This document shows positions 44,933-53,745 of a stretch of DNA of 64,000 nucleotides, piece after piece; position 1 is the first letter of the stretch; every line of letters begins with the position of its first letter. Source of the DNA: Bradyrhizobium sp. 190 (GTDB lineage: Bacteria > Pseudomonadota > Alphaproteobacteria > Rhizobiales > Xanthobacteraceae); NCBI RefSeq assembly GCF_023073415.1, contig NZ_JADPJL010000066.1:1-64000 (forward strand). The letters run 5' to 3'. The position numbers were made by a program, and so were the translations under genes. The notes beneath the pieces are model-generated. The model made no database searches and had not been told where the DNA came from. It saw nothing but the letters and a program-made list of their open reading frames with translations.

Positions 44933-45757
44933 ATGAGCGCTACCAGAACCGGTTCCAACGTCGAGCGTCGCTTCGTCACGACGCGTCTCGGCCGCATCCA
45001 CGTCGCCGTGGCGGGAACCGGTTTTCCCGTCCTGCTGTTGCATCAGACGCCGCGCTCGTGGGACGAGTACCGCGATGTGTTGCCGCTGCTCGGCCGCGAT
45101 TTCCGCGCCATCGCGATGGACACGCTCGGCTTCGGGGACTCCGATTCCCCTGCCGGCGATCCCTCGATTGAGCTGTGGGCACAAGGTGCGTTCGCGCTGC
45201 TCGATGCGCTGGAAGAACCGCGCGCCGCCATCGTGGGCCATCATACCGGTGCGGCGATTGCGGTGGAAATGGCAGCATCGGCGCCTGCGCGCGTGAGCGC
45301 GCTGGTTCTGTCGGCCTGTCCTTTCGTCGACGCGGCGCGCCGCGCCAAACACGAGGGCATGCGCGTCATCGACGATGTGGAAGCGCGTACCGACGGCGCC
45401 CATCTCACTGAGCTCTGGGCGCGCCGGCAGCCCTTCTATCCTGTTGATGATATCGATCTGCTGCAGCGCTTCATGATCGACGCCTTGCGGGCCGGCGAGA
45501 TGGCGGCGGAAGGGCATCGGGTGGTGAATCGCTATCGGATGGAGGACCGTTTGGGGCAGATCTACTGTCCCACGCTGGTCGTTGCTCCGACGGGCGATCC
45601 GCACGTTCATCCGGTGGCTCCGAAGGTCGCTGGAGCTATCGAGGGCAGCATCTTGCGCGAACTCTCAGGAGGCATGGTGCCGCTTCCCGATCAGATGCCG
45701 GAGGCTTTTGCCGGCCTCGTTGGTGATTTCATTGCCATTCAGATGGCCAAGACCTGA
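44933..45757 (+). CDS. alpha/beta hydrolase
   Basis: 274 residues. The oxyanion region LLHQTPRSWDEYR and the nucleophile motif IVGHHTGAAIA (GxHxG rather than GxSxG) are visible. The usual serine is replaced by His at the elbow centre, so either another residue acts as nucleophile or the reaction is not a classical ester hydrolysis; this is inference. The segment VVAPTGDPHVHPVAPKV may carry the Asp and His of a triad. Divergent from the ABC binding-protein gene. Confidence 0.82.
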   Translation: MSATRTGSNVERRFVTTRLGRIHVAVAGTGFPVLLLHQTPRSWDEYRDVLPLLGRDFRAIAMDTLGFGDSDSPAGDPSIELWAQGAFALLDALEEPRAAIVGHHTGAAIAVEMAASAPARVSALVLSACPFVDAARRAKHEGMRVIDDVEARTDGAHLTELWARRQPFYPVDDIDLLQRFMIDALRAGEMAAEGHRVVNRYRMEDRLGQIYCPTLVVAPTGDPHVHPVAPKVAGAIEGSILRELSGGMVPLPDQMPEAFAGLVGDFIAIQMAKT

Positions 45758-46232
45758 AACGGCGGGACCAACCGCGGCGAATGCGAACCCGCCCGTAGCA
45801 CCCGCTGTCCCGAGGTCGATGATCTCAGCCACGATTGAAGAGCCTTTATCAACGCAACCATCAACGCGACGTGCGTCTGCACGGCGCTCACTCCCTGTCA
45901 ATTGTTTAAAGCCTAAAGTATTTCTCGACCGCAGGTCAATACGCCAGATTCGCGTCCCGCGGAAAAAGTTTGCGGCGCTGCGAGCGGCCGCGAGAGCTGA
46001 ATTCGCTTATGCAAAAGGGTGAGGCGCTATCTGCCTGTCCTTTCGGCAAACCGATCCTGTCGTGCGCAGCGTGCGCCGGCGCGCCGTTCAATTGACGTCA
46101 AAATTATTTTGTGGTTGAAATATTTCGGTCGATGGGATGGCGTCACTCTACAGCGCGCCTCCGCAACGACAGGCTTGTGCGTGTCGTCACCCTCCATGAT
46201 CGCGGAGGTTCGAGGCTCGGCACGGTTCGCCG
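45758..46232. other. 475-bp intergenic region with an operator
   Basis: No convincing gene is seen. The strip 45900-45925 is AT-rich and contains a MarR-type operator copy (see the separate entry). A perfect 10-bp palindrome TTGACGTCAA at 46092-46101 and the AT-rich stretch after it could form a promoter for the racemase-like gene. The possible ORF at 46019-46798 is a shadow of that gene. Confidence 0.6.
45902..45920. promoter_or_regulatory. MarR operator copy A
   Basis: Arms TTGTTTA (45902-45908) and TAAAGTA (45914-45920) with a 5-base spacer AAGCC. On the opposite strand the right arm reads TACTTTA, as in copies B and D. The core AAGCCTAAA is shared exactly with copy B. The spacer is one base longer than in the other three copies. 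Confidence 0.5.
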
Positions 46233-47051
46233 GTGAACAGGATATCCGCTGTGCGCATCTTCTGGCAGAGCTTCGTCGACCAGGCTACGAGCGCGCCCTA
46301 CATGGCGCGGCTTGCGGCCTATCTGAACGAGATCGCGGCGCCCGGCGCCAGCGTCCATGTCGAGGGCATCACGCCTGCCGATCGCGACTTCGGCCGCCTC
46401 AGCGAATTTCGTTGCGCGATCCAGGCGGTCGACAACGGCCTCACGGCGCAGGAGAGCGGCTTCGACGCCTATGTCATGGGCCACTTCCAGGATCCGGGAT
46501 TATACGAACTGCGCTCGGCGCTCACGATTCCGGTGGTCGGGACAGGCGAGGCGACGCTGCTCGCGGCCTCGCAGCTTGGGCGGCGGCTCGGCCTCGTCAC
46601 GCTCGATTCAGCCTTCGAGGTCTGGCATTACGAGCAGGCCGATCGTTACGGGCTTTCCGGCCGCGTCGAGCACGTCACCGGTATGGGCTGTCGTCCGGAG
46701 GATTTCAGCGCCGCGTTTGCAGGAGATACGGCGGCGAAAGCGCGCATGCTGACCGACTTCGCGGCTTGCGCCCAGCCACTCGTCGATCGGGGCGCTGATG
46801 TCATCATTCCGGCCGGCGTGTTGCCCGGTCTCCTCATCGCGAGCGAGCATGGCTTCAAGATCGGGCATGCGCCCGTGGTCAACTGTGCGGCAGTGGCGTT
46901 GAAGAGCGCCGAGATGTGGGTGCAGTTGCGGCGCCTCAACGGCACTGAGCCGAGCCGGGGGCCGAGCTTCGCGCTGGCCAACGACCGCGCCCGCCAGGAT
47001 TTTCGCGCCACCGTGGCGCGTGCGCAAGCCGACAAACCGAAGAGCCCCTGA
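46233..47051 (+). CDS. Asp/Glu (hydantoin) racemase-like protein without catalytic Cys
   Basis: 272 residues from GTG 46233. The fold is recognised from VRIFWQSFVDQ near the start, FQDPGLYELRSALTIPVVGT and GRRLGLVTLD. In active racemases the first catalytic cysteine sits in a CFxDPGL block; here it is GHFQDPGL with His84. The second, in a VLGCAGM block, is replaced around Gly195 (IIPAGVLPGL). It therefore should not racemise by the two-cysteine mechanism. An altered hydrolase, isomerase or binding role is possible. Confidence 0.82.
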   Translation: MNRISAVRIFWQSFVDQATSAPYMARLAAYLNEIAAPGASVHVEGITPADRDFGRLSEFRCAIQAVDNGLTAQESGFDAYVMGHFQDPGLYELRSALTIPVVGTGEATLLAASQLGRRLGLVTLDSAFEVWHYEQADRYGLSGRVEHVTGMGCRPEDFSAAFAGDTAAKARMLTDFAACAQPLVDRGADVIIPAGVLPGLLIASEHGFKIGHAPVVNCAAVALKSAEMWVQLRRLNGTEPSRGPSFALANDRARQDFRATVARAQADKPKSP

Positions 47052-47060
47052 GGACAAGAC

Positions 47061-47489
47061 ATGCTGCAGCCAGACAAGATTCTGTATGAAGCCGAAGTGA
47101 CCGCGACCGGCGGGCGCGACGGCAAGGCCGCGAGCGAGGACGGTCTTTTGTCGGTGTCATTGTCGCTGCCGAAATCACTGGGCGGTCCGGGCGGACCGGG
47201 AACCAATCCGGAGCAGCTTTTTGCCGCCGGTTATGCCGCGTGCTTTCTCGGTGCGGTGAAGCTGGTCGCGCGCACACGGAAGATCACGCCGTCGGCGGAG
47301 CCGACCGTCACCGCCAAAGTCGGCATGGGGCCGGTCGCGGTCGGCTACGCGCTCACCGTCGAGCTCAAGGTGCTGCTTCCCGGACTGGAGAAATCTGTCG
47401 CCGAGGAAGTCGTTGCCGGCGCCCACGAACGCTGCCCTTATTCCAACGCAACGCGCGGCAATATCGACGTCAAATTGACCGTGCTCTGA
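47061..47489 (+). CDS. OsmC/Ohr family protein
   Basis: 142 residues. The Ohr-type segment ATGGRDGKAASEDGLLSVSL near the start and NPEQLFAAGYAACFLGAVKL carry the first peroxidatic Cys (AACF). The second Cys is in VAGAHERCPYSNATRGN. Both Cys of organic hydroperoxide resistance proteins are present, so it can reduce organic peroxides. It sits 9 bp after the racemase-like gene, perhaps protecting the CoA pathway from peroxidised fatty or aryl acids. Confidence 0.92.
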   Translation: MLQPDKILYEAEVTATGGRDGKAASEDGLLSVSLSLPKSLGGPGGPGTNPEQLFAAGYAACFLGAVKLVARTRKITPSAEPTVTAKVGMGPVAVGYALTVELKVLLPGLEKSVAEEVVAGAHERCPYSNATRGNIDVKLTVL

Positions 47490-47515
47490 ACGGCTCACAG
47501 GAACTCTGCAGTCCG

Positions 47516-48694
47516 ATGCAAAACTCCATCCGAACACCTTATGATCGGGTCGTGATGGCAGTTCCGGTGACGATTCCCTATGTGCGCTACTCGATCGAGA
47601 GCGCGCAGTGGTGGATCGGTCGCGCGCTGAAGGCGCTGGTCGATGGGGCCGGAATCACGCCACGCGACATCGACGGGTTCTGTGTTTCGAGTTTCACGGC
47701 GGGGCTCGATAGCGGGATCAGCCTCACCCAGCATTTCGGCCTTTGCGTGCGGTGGATCGACACCATTCCACTCGGGGGCGCGAGCGCGATTGCTGCACTC
47801 CGCCGCGCCGCGCGGGCTGTGCAGGCGGGCGACGCCCGCATCGTGGCTTGCGTCGCTGGCGACACCAACCACGTCGATTCCTTCCGTTACACGCTGGAGA
47901 ATTTCTCGCGCTTCAATCAGGATGCCGTCTATCCCTACGGTGCCGGCGGCGCCAATGCGAGCTTTGCGCTGATCGCGCGTAACTACATGCGCACGTTCGG
48001 CGCGCGGCGCGAAGACTTTGGCAAGATCGCAGTCGCCCAACGCAGCAACGCGTTGCGTTATCCTCATGCGCTGATGAAAGCGCCGCTGACCATCGAGCAG
48101 TACATGTCGGCGCGGCCGATCGCCGATCCGATCCATTTGTTCGACTGCGTGATGCCGTGCGCCGGCGCGGAGGCGTTCCTGGTGATGAGCGAGGACGTCG
48201 CCGCTTCCCTGAAACTGCCTGCCGCCAAAATTCTCTCGACGATCGAGCGCCACAATGCGTTCGGCGACGATCCCGTTCAGGTGCGGGGCGGATGGGCGAT
48301 GGACGTCGACGAACTCTATGCGATGGCCGGCGTCAAGCCCGATGATCTCGACTTCGTCCAGACCTACGACGATTACCCCGTGATCTCGATGATGCAGTTC
48401 GAGGACCTCGGCTTCTGCCGCAAGGGCGAAGGGCCGGACTTCGTGCGGCAGCATGATCTCACGATCGACGGCAGCTTCCCGCACAACACCTCCGGCGGCC
48501 AGTTATCGGTCGGGCAGGCGGGGGCGGGCGGCGCCTATCTCGGGGTAGTCGAGGCGATGCGGCAGGTGCTCGGGCAGGCCGGTCCGACGCAGGTTAGGGA
48601 TGCGCGCATCGGGTTGGCGTCGGGCTTCGGAATGATCAACTATGATCGCGGCCTCGCCTCGGGCGCGGCGATCCTCGCGGGACCAGGCGCATGA
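47516..48694 (+). CDS. thiolase-like protein (Ltp2/SCP-x type), no catalytic Cys
   Basis: 392 residues from ATG 47516. The thiolase fold is visible in HNTSGGQLSVGQAGAGGAYL near 323-342 and the central LGGASAIAALRRAARAVQAG near 87-106. The nucleophilic Cys of true thiolases (CxS block near residue 88) is replaced by Gly. The GHP near the end is replaced by GQA. The TYDDYP segment at 283-288 carries two Tyr as in Ltp2-type retro-aldolases of steroid side-chain degradation. Such enzymes work with a DUF35 partner, which is the next gene (ATGA overlap). Confidence 0.85.
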   Translation: MQNSIRTPYDRVVMAVPVTIPYVRYSIESAQWWIGRALKALVDGAGITPRDIDGFCVSSFTAGLDSGISLTQHFGLCVRWIDTIPLGGASAIAALRRAARAVQAGDARIVACVAGDTNHVDSFRYTLENFSRFNQDAVYPYGAGGANASFALIARNYMRTFGARREDFGKIAVAQRSNALRYPHALMKAPLTIEQYMSARPIADPIHLFDCVMPCAGAEAFLVMSEDVAASLKLPAAKILSTIERHNAFGDDPVQVRGGWAMDVDELYAMAGVKPDDLDFVQTYDDYPVISMMQFEDLGFCRKGEGPDFVRQHDLTIDGSFPHNTSGGQLSVGQAGAGGAYLGVVEAMRQVLGQAGPTQVRDARIGLASGFGMINYDRGLASGAAILAGPGA

Positions 48695-49932
48695 TCGAAC
48701 CGATCATAAAACCGCGCCGGAAGAATCCGTTGCAGCGGACGCGGCTGCCGACGTCGCCGCCACGCGCTCGCAGCCGCGCCTCGCACGGTTTTACGCGGGC
48801 TGCTTCCGAAGGGCGCTTCATGCTGCAGCGCTGCGGCGCCTGCGGGACGTTCTGCTATCCGGCGCGCGATGCGTGCCCTACGTGCCTTTCCGCCGATCTC
48901 GTCTTCGCTGACGCGCCGCGGCGTGGCACGCTGTTGTCCGAAACCACGCTGCACATCCCGGCCGACGTGCATTTTCGCGAGCGTGCGCCATGGCGCGTCG
49001 GGTTGGTCGCGATGGAATGCGGACCAAAACTTGTGACGCACCTGCATGCTGATTGCGAAGAGGGGCGGCCGGTCGTGATGTCGTTTCAATTGGACAAGAG
49101 CGGGCAGGCGGTAGCCTTCGCGCATCCCGAACGGGAGACCCCCAACATGGCGGACGACAGGCAGTGGCGTGAGATGACAGCCGATCCGAAGTTCCGGCGC
49201 GTTCTGGTGACGAACGGGCGGAGCATCGTCGGTCAGGAAGCGGTGGCCGCGCTGAAGGCGGCGGGTGCATCGATCGTGTTCGTCGGTGTCGCCGAACCGT
49301 GGAAGCCGTTCCGCGGCGAGGATGCATTGCGCGCGCTGGAGGGTGTTCAGATCGTACCGCTCGATATCGGCGACGAGAAGTCGGTCGCGGACCTTGCGGC
49401 CGATATCGGCGGCAAGGTCGATATTCTCGTGAACACCACCGAACATGTCCGCGCCGGCGGGCTGCTCGATCGTCAAGGCACCAGCGTGATGCGCGACGAG
49501 ATCGACCAGAGCTATCTCGGCTTCGTGCATCTGGCGCAGGCGTTCGGGCCGGCGATGCGGATGCGGGGCTCCGATGGCGTCAACAGTGCGGCGGCCTGGG
49601 TCAATATCCTGTCGGTCTATGCGCTCGCAAACTGGCCAATGTTCGGCGCGTATTCTGCATCGCAGGCCGCCTGTCTGTCGCTGTCGCATTCCTTGCGGGC
49701 GGAGCTTCGGCCCGGCGGCGTCAAGGTTGTGAACGTGTTTACGGGGCCGCTCGATATCGAATGGTTCCAGACGGTGCCGCCGCCGAAGGTCGCGCCTCGG
49801 GCGGTCGCGGCCGCGATCGTGTCGGCGCTCAAGCGCGGACTGGAAGATGTGTTCGTGGGCGATGTTGCCGAAGACATTCGCCAGCGCCTTGCGGCTAATC
49901 CCAAGGCGGTCGAACGTGAACTCGGGGCATAG
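48691..49932 (+). CDS. DUF35 zinc-ribbon/OB fold fused to an SDR domain
   Basis: 413 residues. The zinc ribbon has CGAC (48-51) and CPTC (62-65), followed by the OB fold to about 150, together DUF35. An SDR domain follows from about 165. Its NAD motif is degraded (TNGRSIVG at 174-181 instead of TGxxxGxG). Ser308 and Tyr321 are in place (NILSVYA, YSASQ), but the usual Lys of YxxxK is Gln325. DUF35 proteins usually stand alone as thiolase or aldolase partners; the fusion to a damaged SDR looks unusual. Its start overlaps the thiolase-like stop by 4 bp. Confidence 0.88.
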   Translation: MIEPIIKPRRKNPLQRTRLPTSPPRARSRASHGFTRAASEGRFMLQRCGACGTFCYPARDACPTCLSADLVFADAPRRGTLLSETTLHIPADVHFRERAPWRVGLVAMECGPKLVTHLHADCEEGRPVVMSFQLDKSGQAVAFAHPERETPNMADDRQWREMTADPKFRRVLVTNGRSIVGQEAVAALKAAGASIVFVGVAEPWKPFRGEDALRALEGVQIVPLDIGDEKSVADLAADIGGKVDILVNTTEHVRAGGLLDRQGTSVMRDEIDQSYLGFVHLAQAFGPAMRMRGSDGVNSAAAWVNILSVYALANWPMFGAYSASQAACLSLSHSLRAELRPGGVKVVNVFTGPLDIEWFQTVPPPKVAPRAVAAAIVSALKRGLEDVFVGDVAEDIRQRLAANPKAVERELGA

Positions 49933-49962
49933 GCGGATTTGCTTAGAAACGGGAGAGGCGCA

Positions 49963-50748
49963 ATGGACAGCAATGGTCTCATGCAATTTGCCGGCGCGGT
50001 TGCATCCGGCGCGGTGCGCGTCGTCGATCTGACGTTTACGCTCAGCCCGGACTTCCCGGTCATTGTGCTGCCACCCGAATTCGGCCAGGCCGCGCCGGTG
50101 CGCATCCAGCAGATTTCGCGCTACGACGCGAGTGGTCCTGCCTGGTACTGGAACAACCTGACTTTTGGCGAGCACACCGGCACGCATTTCGACGCGCCGA
50201 TCCACTGGTTCACCGGCAAAGATTTGCCGAACAATTCGGTCGACACGCTGCCGGTGCGCGACATGATCGCGTCGGCCTGCGTGATCGATTGCTCGGCGCA
50301 AGCTGCAAAGGATGCGGATTTCCTGCTGACGATTCCGGTCGTCGAGGCCTGGGAAAAAAGCCACGGGCGGATTCCGGAACGGCATTGGGTGCTGCTCCGC
50401 ACCGACTGGTCGAAGAAAGGCTGGCGCGACTACGCCAACCTGAAGGACGACGGCGCGCATACGCCGGGGCCGGACGCCGCCGTGATGCGCTGGCTGGTCG
50501 AGGAGCGCGGTGTCATCGGCTTCGGCACCGAGACCATCGGGACGGATGCCGGCCAGGCCGGTCATCTCGAGCCGCCCTATCCGGCGCACCATTTCCTGCA
50601 CGGCGGCGGGCGCTACGGCCTGCAATGCTTGTGCAATCTCGATCAGCTGCCGCCAACCGGTGCTGTGATCGTGGCCGCGCCGCTCAAGATCCAGAACGGC
50701 TCCGGCAGTCCGCTACGCGTTCTTGCGCTGGTGCCAACGCAGGGTTGA
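49963..50748 (+). CDS. cyclase-family metal-dependent hydrolase
   Basis: 261 residues from ATG 49963 with GGGAGAGGCG upstream. The cyclase family motif HTGTHFDAPIH (His71, His75, Asp77, His81) binds metals. The later GVIGFGTETIGTD also fits. Homologues include kynurenine formamidase and isatin hydrolase; both open an amide or lactam. The substrate is not known. It follows the DUF35-SDR gene after 30 bp. Confidence 0.9.
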   Translation: MDSNGLMQFAGAVASGAVRVVDLTFTLSPDFPVIVLPPEFGQAAPVRIQQISRYDASGPAWYWNNLTFGEHTGTHFDAPIHWFTGKDLPNNSVDTLPVRDMIASACVIDCSAQAAKDADFLLTIPVVEAWEKSHGRIPERHWVLLRTDWSKKGWRDYANLKDDGAHTPGPDAAVMRWLVEERGVIGFGTETIGTDAGQAGHLEPPYPAHHFLHGGGRYGLQCLCNLDQLPPTGAVIVAAPLKIQNGSGSPLRVLALVPTQG

Positions 50749-50774
50749 GCCTCCTCTCCACATCAAGTGAAATT

Positions 50775-51932
50775 ATGAAAAACAAAAAGACATTGTTGAT
50801 CGGCGCAGCCGTTCTGCTCGGTGCGATCGCGCCGGCCCATGCCGAAATCCTAGTCGGTTTCGTCACCGGCCTGAGCGGGCCGGTGTCCTCGATCGGCGTG
50901 CCGAACGCCAAGGGATTGGCCGCTGGCCAGGCCTATATCGGTGAGATCGACGGTGAAAAAGTCCGCGTCATCCAGCTCGACGACGGCTCGGACCCGGCTG
51001 CGTCGACACGCAACGCCCGCAAGCTGGTCGAGCAGGAAAAGGTCGACTTCCTGATCGGCACCTCAGGCGCGCCGCAGACGCTGGCGATGGCCACCGCGGC
51101 CATCGAGATGAAGGTGCCGATGGTGGCGGTCTCGCCGATCGCGCCGGTGCCGGCGGGAGAGGGCGGGCCGTGGGTGGTGCAAACGCCGCAGCCGACGCCG
51201 CTTCTCGTTCAGGGCATCGTCGATCACATGAAGAGCCGCAACTTGAAGACGGTGGCGTTCATCGGCTTTTCCGACGCGTTCGGCGACCTGATGTACAACT
51301 CGCTGCTGCAAGCCGCCGAGAAGGCTGACATCAAGGTGATTGCCAACGAGCGCTATGCGCGTTCCGACAACTCGGTTACCGCGCAGGTGCTGCGTGCGGT
51401 CTCCGCGCGGCCCGATGCGATCATGCTGGGCGGGACTGGAACGCCGGGTGCGCTGCCCGTGATCGCGTTGGCCGAGCGTGGTTACAAGGGGCCGCTCTAC
51501 GGCAATCACGGCATGATCAGCGCGGACTTCCTGCGGCTTGCCGGCAAGTCCGCCGAGGGCATCATCTGCCCGACCGGGCCGGTGACGGCGGGCGAACAGC
51601 TTCTTGAGAGCAATCCGATCCGCAAGGTGGTTCTCGCCTTCCGTGCGGCCTATGAGAAGGCCAATGGCGAGGCGCCGGCCGATGCGTTCTCGCCCTATGC
51701 CTTCGATGGCTGGCTGGTATTCATGGATGCCGCCATACGCGCAAAGGCGACGGGTGCGGCGCCCGGAACGCCGGCGTTCCGCAACGCGCTGCGCGAGGCG
51801 CTGTTCACGACCAAGGATGTCGTGGGCGCGCACGGCATCTACACCTACACGCCGGCCGACCGCCACGGCGTCGACAGCCGCGCGCGGATCCTGGTCCAGA
51901 TTGAAAACGGGAAATACAAGCTGCTGCCGTAA
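50775..51932 (+). CDS. LIV-type ABC solute-binding protein, second copy
   Basis: 385 residues from ATG 50775. Signal peptide ends in PAHA. The body is a clear paralogue of the protein at 43644-44792: GFVTGLSGPVSSIGVP, VRVIQLDDGSDPAASTRNAR, ANERYARSDNSVTAQ. Encoded among catabolic enzymes without its own permease, it presumably uses the LivH/LivMG/LivF complex at 40-43.6 kb. The long frame from 50289 is a shadow upstream. Confidence 0.93.
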   Translation: MKNKKTLLIGAAVLLGAIAPAHAEILVGFVTGLSGPVSSIGVPNAKGLAAGQAYIGEIDGEKVRVIQLDDGSDPAASTRNARKLVEQEKVDFLIGTSGAPQTLAMATAAIEMKVPMVAVSPIAPVPAGEGGPWVVQTPQPTPLLVQGIVDHMKSRNLKTVAFIGFSDAFGDLMYNSLLQAAEKADIKVIANERYARSDNSVTAQVLRAVSARPDAIMLGGTGTPGALPVIALAERGYKGPLYGNHGMISADFLRLAGKSAEGIICPTGPVTAGEQLLESNPIRKVVLAFRAAYEKANGEAPADAFSPYAFDGWLVFMDAAIRAKATGAAPGTPAFRNALREALFTTKDVVGAHGIYTYTPADRHGVDSRARILVQIENGKYKLLP

Positions 51933-51951
51933 CGGCAGCCGGCCACCTCGC

Positions 51952-53574
51952 TCAGGCGTGGCGCAACTTCGCCTTGAGCGCGCGCATGTCGATCGCGCGC
52001 TTGTCGCTGACGGACGCAGCAGCGAGCGTCTTGATCTCGCCCCGGGCGAGCTTGCGCGTCGACGACAGCGGCAGTTCGTCGACGATGGCGACGTAGCCGG
52101 GCACCTTGTGATAGGCGAGGCGCTCGGCGCAGGTCTTGACGATCGAGGCCGCGAGCGCATCGGCGTCATCGACTTGAGCGTTCGGCACGATGAACGCAAA
52201 GACCTCCTCGCCGCGAATGTCGTCGGGTACGGGGGTCACCGCGCAGCCGCCGATGCGCGTATCCATGTACAGCGCGCTTTCGACCTCGAGCACGCCGATG
52301 TTCTCGCCGCTGCGTCGCACGATGGTCTTCTTGCGATCGAAGAAATACATCAACCCGTCTTCATCGGCGAAGACGAGGTCTCCTGTGTGGAACCAGCCGT
52401 TCTGCCAAGCGGCTTCGGTAGCTTCTTCATCTTTCAGATAGCCGCTGAAGAAGCCGGCTCTAGTATCATCGCCCTTGGCGCGGACCAGCAATTCGCCCGG
52501 TTTCCCAGGCGCGACATCGGCGCCCTGATCGTCAACGAGGCGATACTCCATGCCTTCCGATGGCCGCCCGACGCAACGCGCGCCAAACCCCGCCGGTTCG
52601 CGCGCGGTGGTGGTAGCCGCCGCACCGCCGGTCTCGGTCATCGCCCAGGCCTCGACGATCGGGATGCGGTAGCGCTCCTCGAAGGTGGCGCGGTGGCGGA
52701 CATCGACGCCGGGCGCAAAGGCGAAGCGCACGCGGTGCTGCCGTTCGACCTCGGTCACCGGCAGTTGAAGCAGAATGGCCGGGATGACGCCGAGACAATG
52801 CACGACGGTCGCGCCGCTGTCGGCCACGCACTGCCACCAGCGGTTGGCATGAAAGCGGTCGAGCGGAACCACGGCGCCGCCGAGCACCATCATGCCGACC
52901 GCACTGCAGCCGAGCGCGTTCATGTGAAACATCGGCAGCGGCGTCAGGTTGATCTCGCGGTCCGGCTGCAGTTCGGCCACGCCGCCCTGCGCGAGGTACC
53001 AGTCGGCGACCTGCAGGAAATAGCGGTTCGAGAGCATGCAGCCCTTTGGCTTGCCGGTGCTGCCGGAGGTGAACAGCAGCGCGCATTCATCGTTGAAGTC
53101 AGGGCTTTGGGCGGCGACGTTCGCCTGACACGGCGGGATGCGGCTGTCGGTATCGATCAGGCGGGCGCGTCCGAGCGCCGCCCCCTTCGTCACCTGCATG
53201 CGATCCGGCGTTGCTACCAGCAGGTCGGCTTGTGACAACTCAAGCTGGAAGGACAATTCGTCGGGCCGGACATCGGGATTGATCGGAACGATCGAAACCC
53301 CGAGCGCATTGAGCGCGAGCCAGTGCAAAAAGAAGACCGGGCGATTTTCAAGCAACAACGCAACCCGCGCCCCGCGTCCATAGCCGGCGGCTGCGTATTC
53401 GGCGCGCAGCCGGTCAACCTCGGTCTTGAACGCGCCGTATTCGATCTTGAATCCTTCCGGCGCGTAGGGCAGTCCCGCGCTTGCGGGCGCCAGCAGGAAT
53501 GGCGCGTCCGGCCGCCTCGCGGCCGTGGCTGCGAAGGCATCGGATGGCGATCGATACGGAGTGTCGAGGCTCAT
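51952..53574 (-). CDS. acyl-CoA synthetase (AMP-binding) 1
   Basis: 540 residues from ATG 53574; ATG 53583 lies only 2 bp after the AGGAG, so it is a less likely start. Adenylation motifs: LLFTSGSTGKPKGCM (P-loop), VEAWAMTETGG, and the late FDRKKTIVRRSGENIG. The enzyme activates a carboxylic acid to its CoA thioester. It is divergent from the second synthetase, with an operator between them (copy B). Confidence 0.9.
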   Translation of the reverse strand: MSLDTPYRSPSDAFAATAARRPDAPFLLAPASAGLPYAPEGFKIEYGAFKTEVDRLRAEYAAAGYGRGARVALLLENRPVFFLHWLALNALGVSIVPINPDVRPDELSFQLELSQADLLVATPDRMQVTKGAALGRARLIDTDSRIPPCQANVAAQSPDFNDECALLFTSGSTGKPKGCMLSNRYFLQVADWYLAQGGVAELQPDREINLTPLPMFHMNALGCSAVGMMVLGGAVVPLDRFHANRWWQCVADSGATVVHCLGVIPAILLQLPVTEVERQHRVRFAFAPGVDVRHRATFEERYRIPIVEAWAMTETGGAAATTTAREPAGFGARCVGRPSEGMEYRLVDDQGADVAPGKPGELLVRAKGDDTRAGFFSGYLKDEEATEAAWQNGWFHTGDLVFADEDGLMYFFDRKKTIVRRSGENIGVLEVESALYMDTRIGGCAVTPVPDDIRGEEVFAFIVPNAQVDDADALAASIVKTCAERLAYHKVPGYVAIVDELPLSSTRKLARGEIKTLAAASVSDKRAIDMRALKAKLRHA

Positions 53575-53668
53575 TGCGGACATAGCTCCTGTTCGTGCCT
53601 CCAGCCGCCGCAAGGGATGGCCGCCGGAACCCGCCCGCAGCCCTTGCTGCGGCGGCAGCTTTCGTGAA

Positions 53669-53686
53669 TACTTTAAGCCTAAACTA
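53669..53686. promoter_or_regulatory. MarR operator copy B
   Basis: Arms TACTTTA and TAAACTA with spacer AGCC (TACTTTAAGCCTAAACTA). The right arm's complement is TAGTTTA, so the repeat is nearly perfect. It lies 59 bp upstream of the GTG start of synthetase 2 and 95 bp upstream of synthetase 1, in the divergent promoter region. Confidence 0.65.
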
Positions 53687-53745
53687 TCTTGCTGGCCAAG
53701 TACGATCTATCGCAGATCAGCCCGGCGAAACCCCAGGAGGCGCGT

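Noticed and set aside
46019..46798. Arginine-rich plus-strand frame overlapping the racemase-like gene
   Set aside because: Composition and overlap show it is an out-of-frame shadow of 46233-47051.
48640..50625. Very long minus-strand frame opposite the DUF35-SDR and cyclase genes
   Set aside because: The plus-strand frames carry clear family motifs and starts; the minus frame has no recognisable domain and the composition of an antisense shadow.
51604..53235. Plus-strand frame of 543 codons across acyl-CoA synthetase 1
   Set aside because: It is antisense to the adenylation domain motifs and has no domain of its own.
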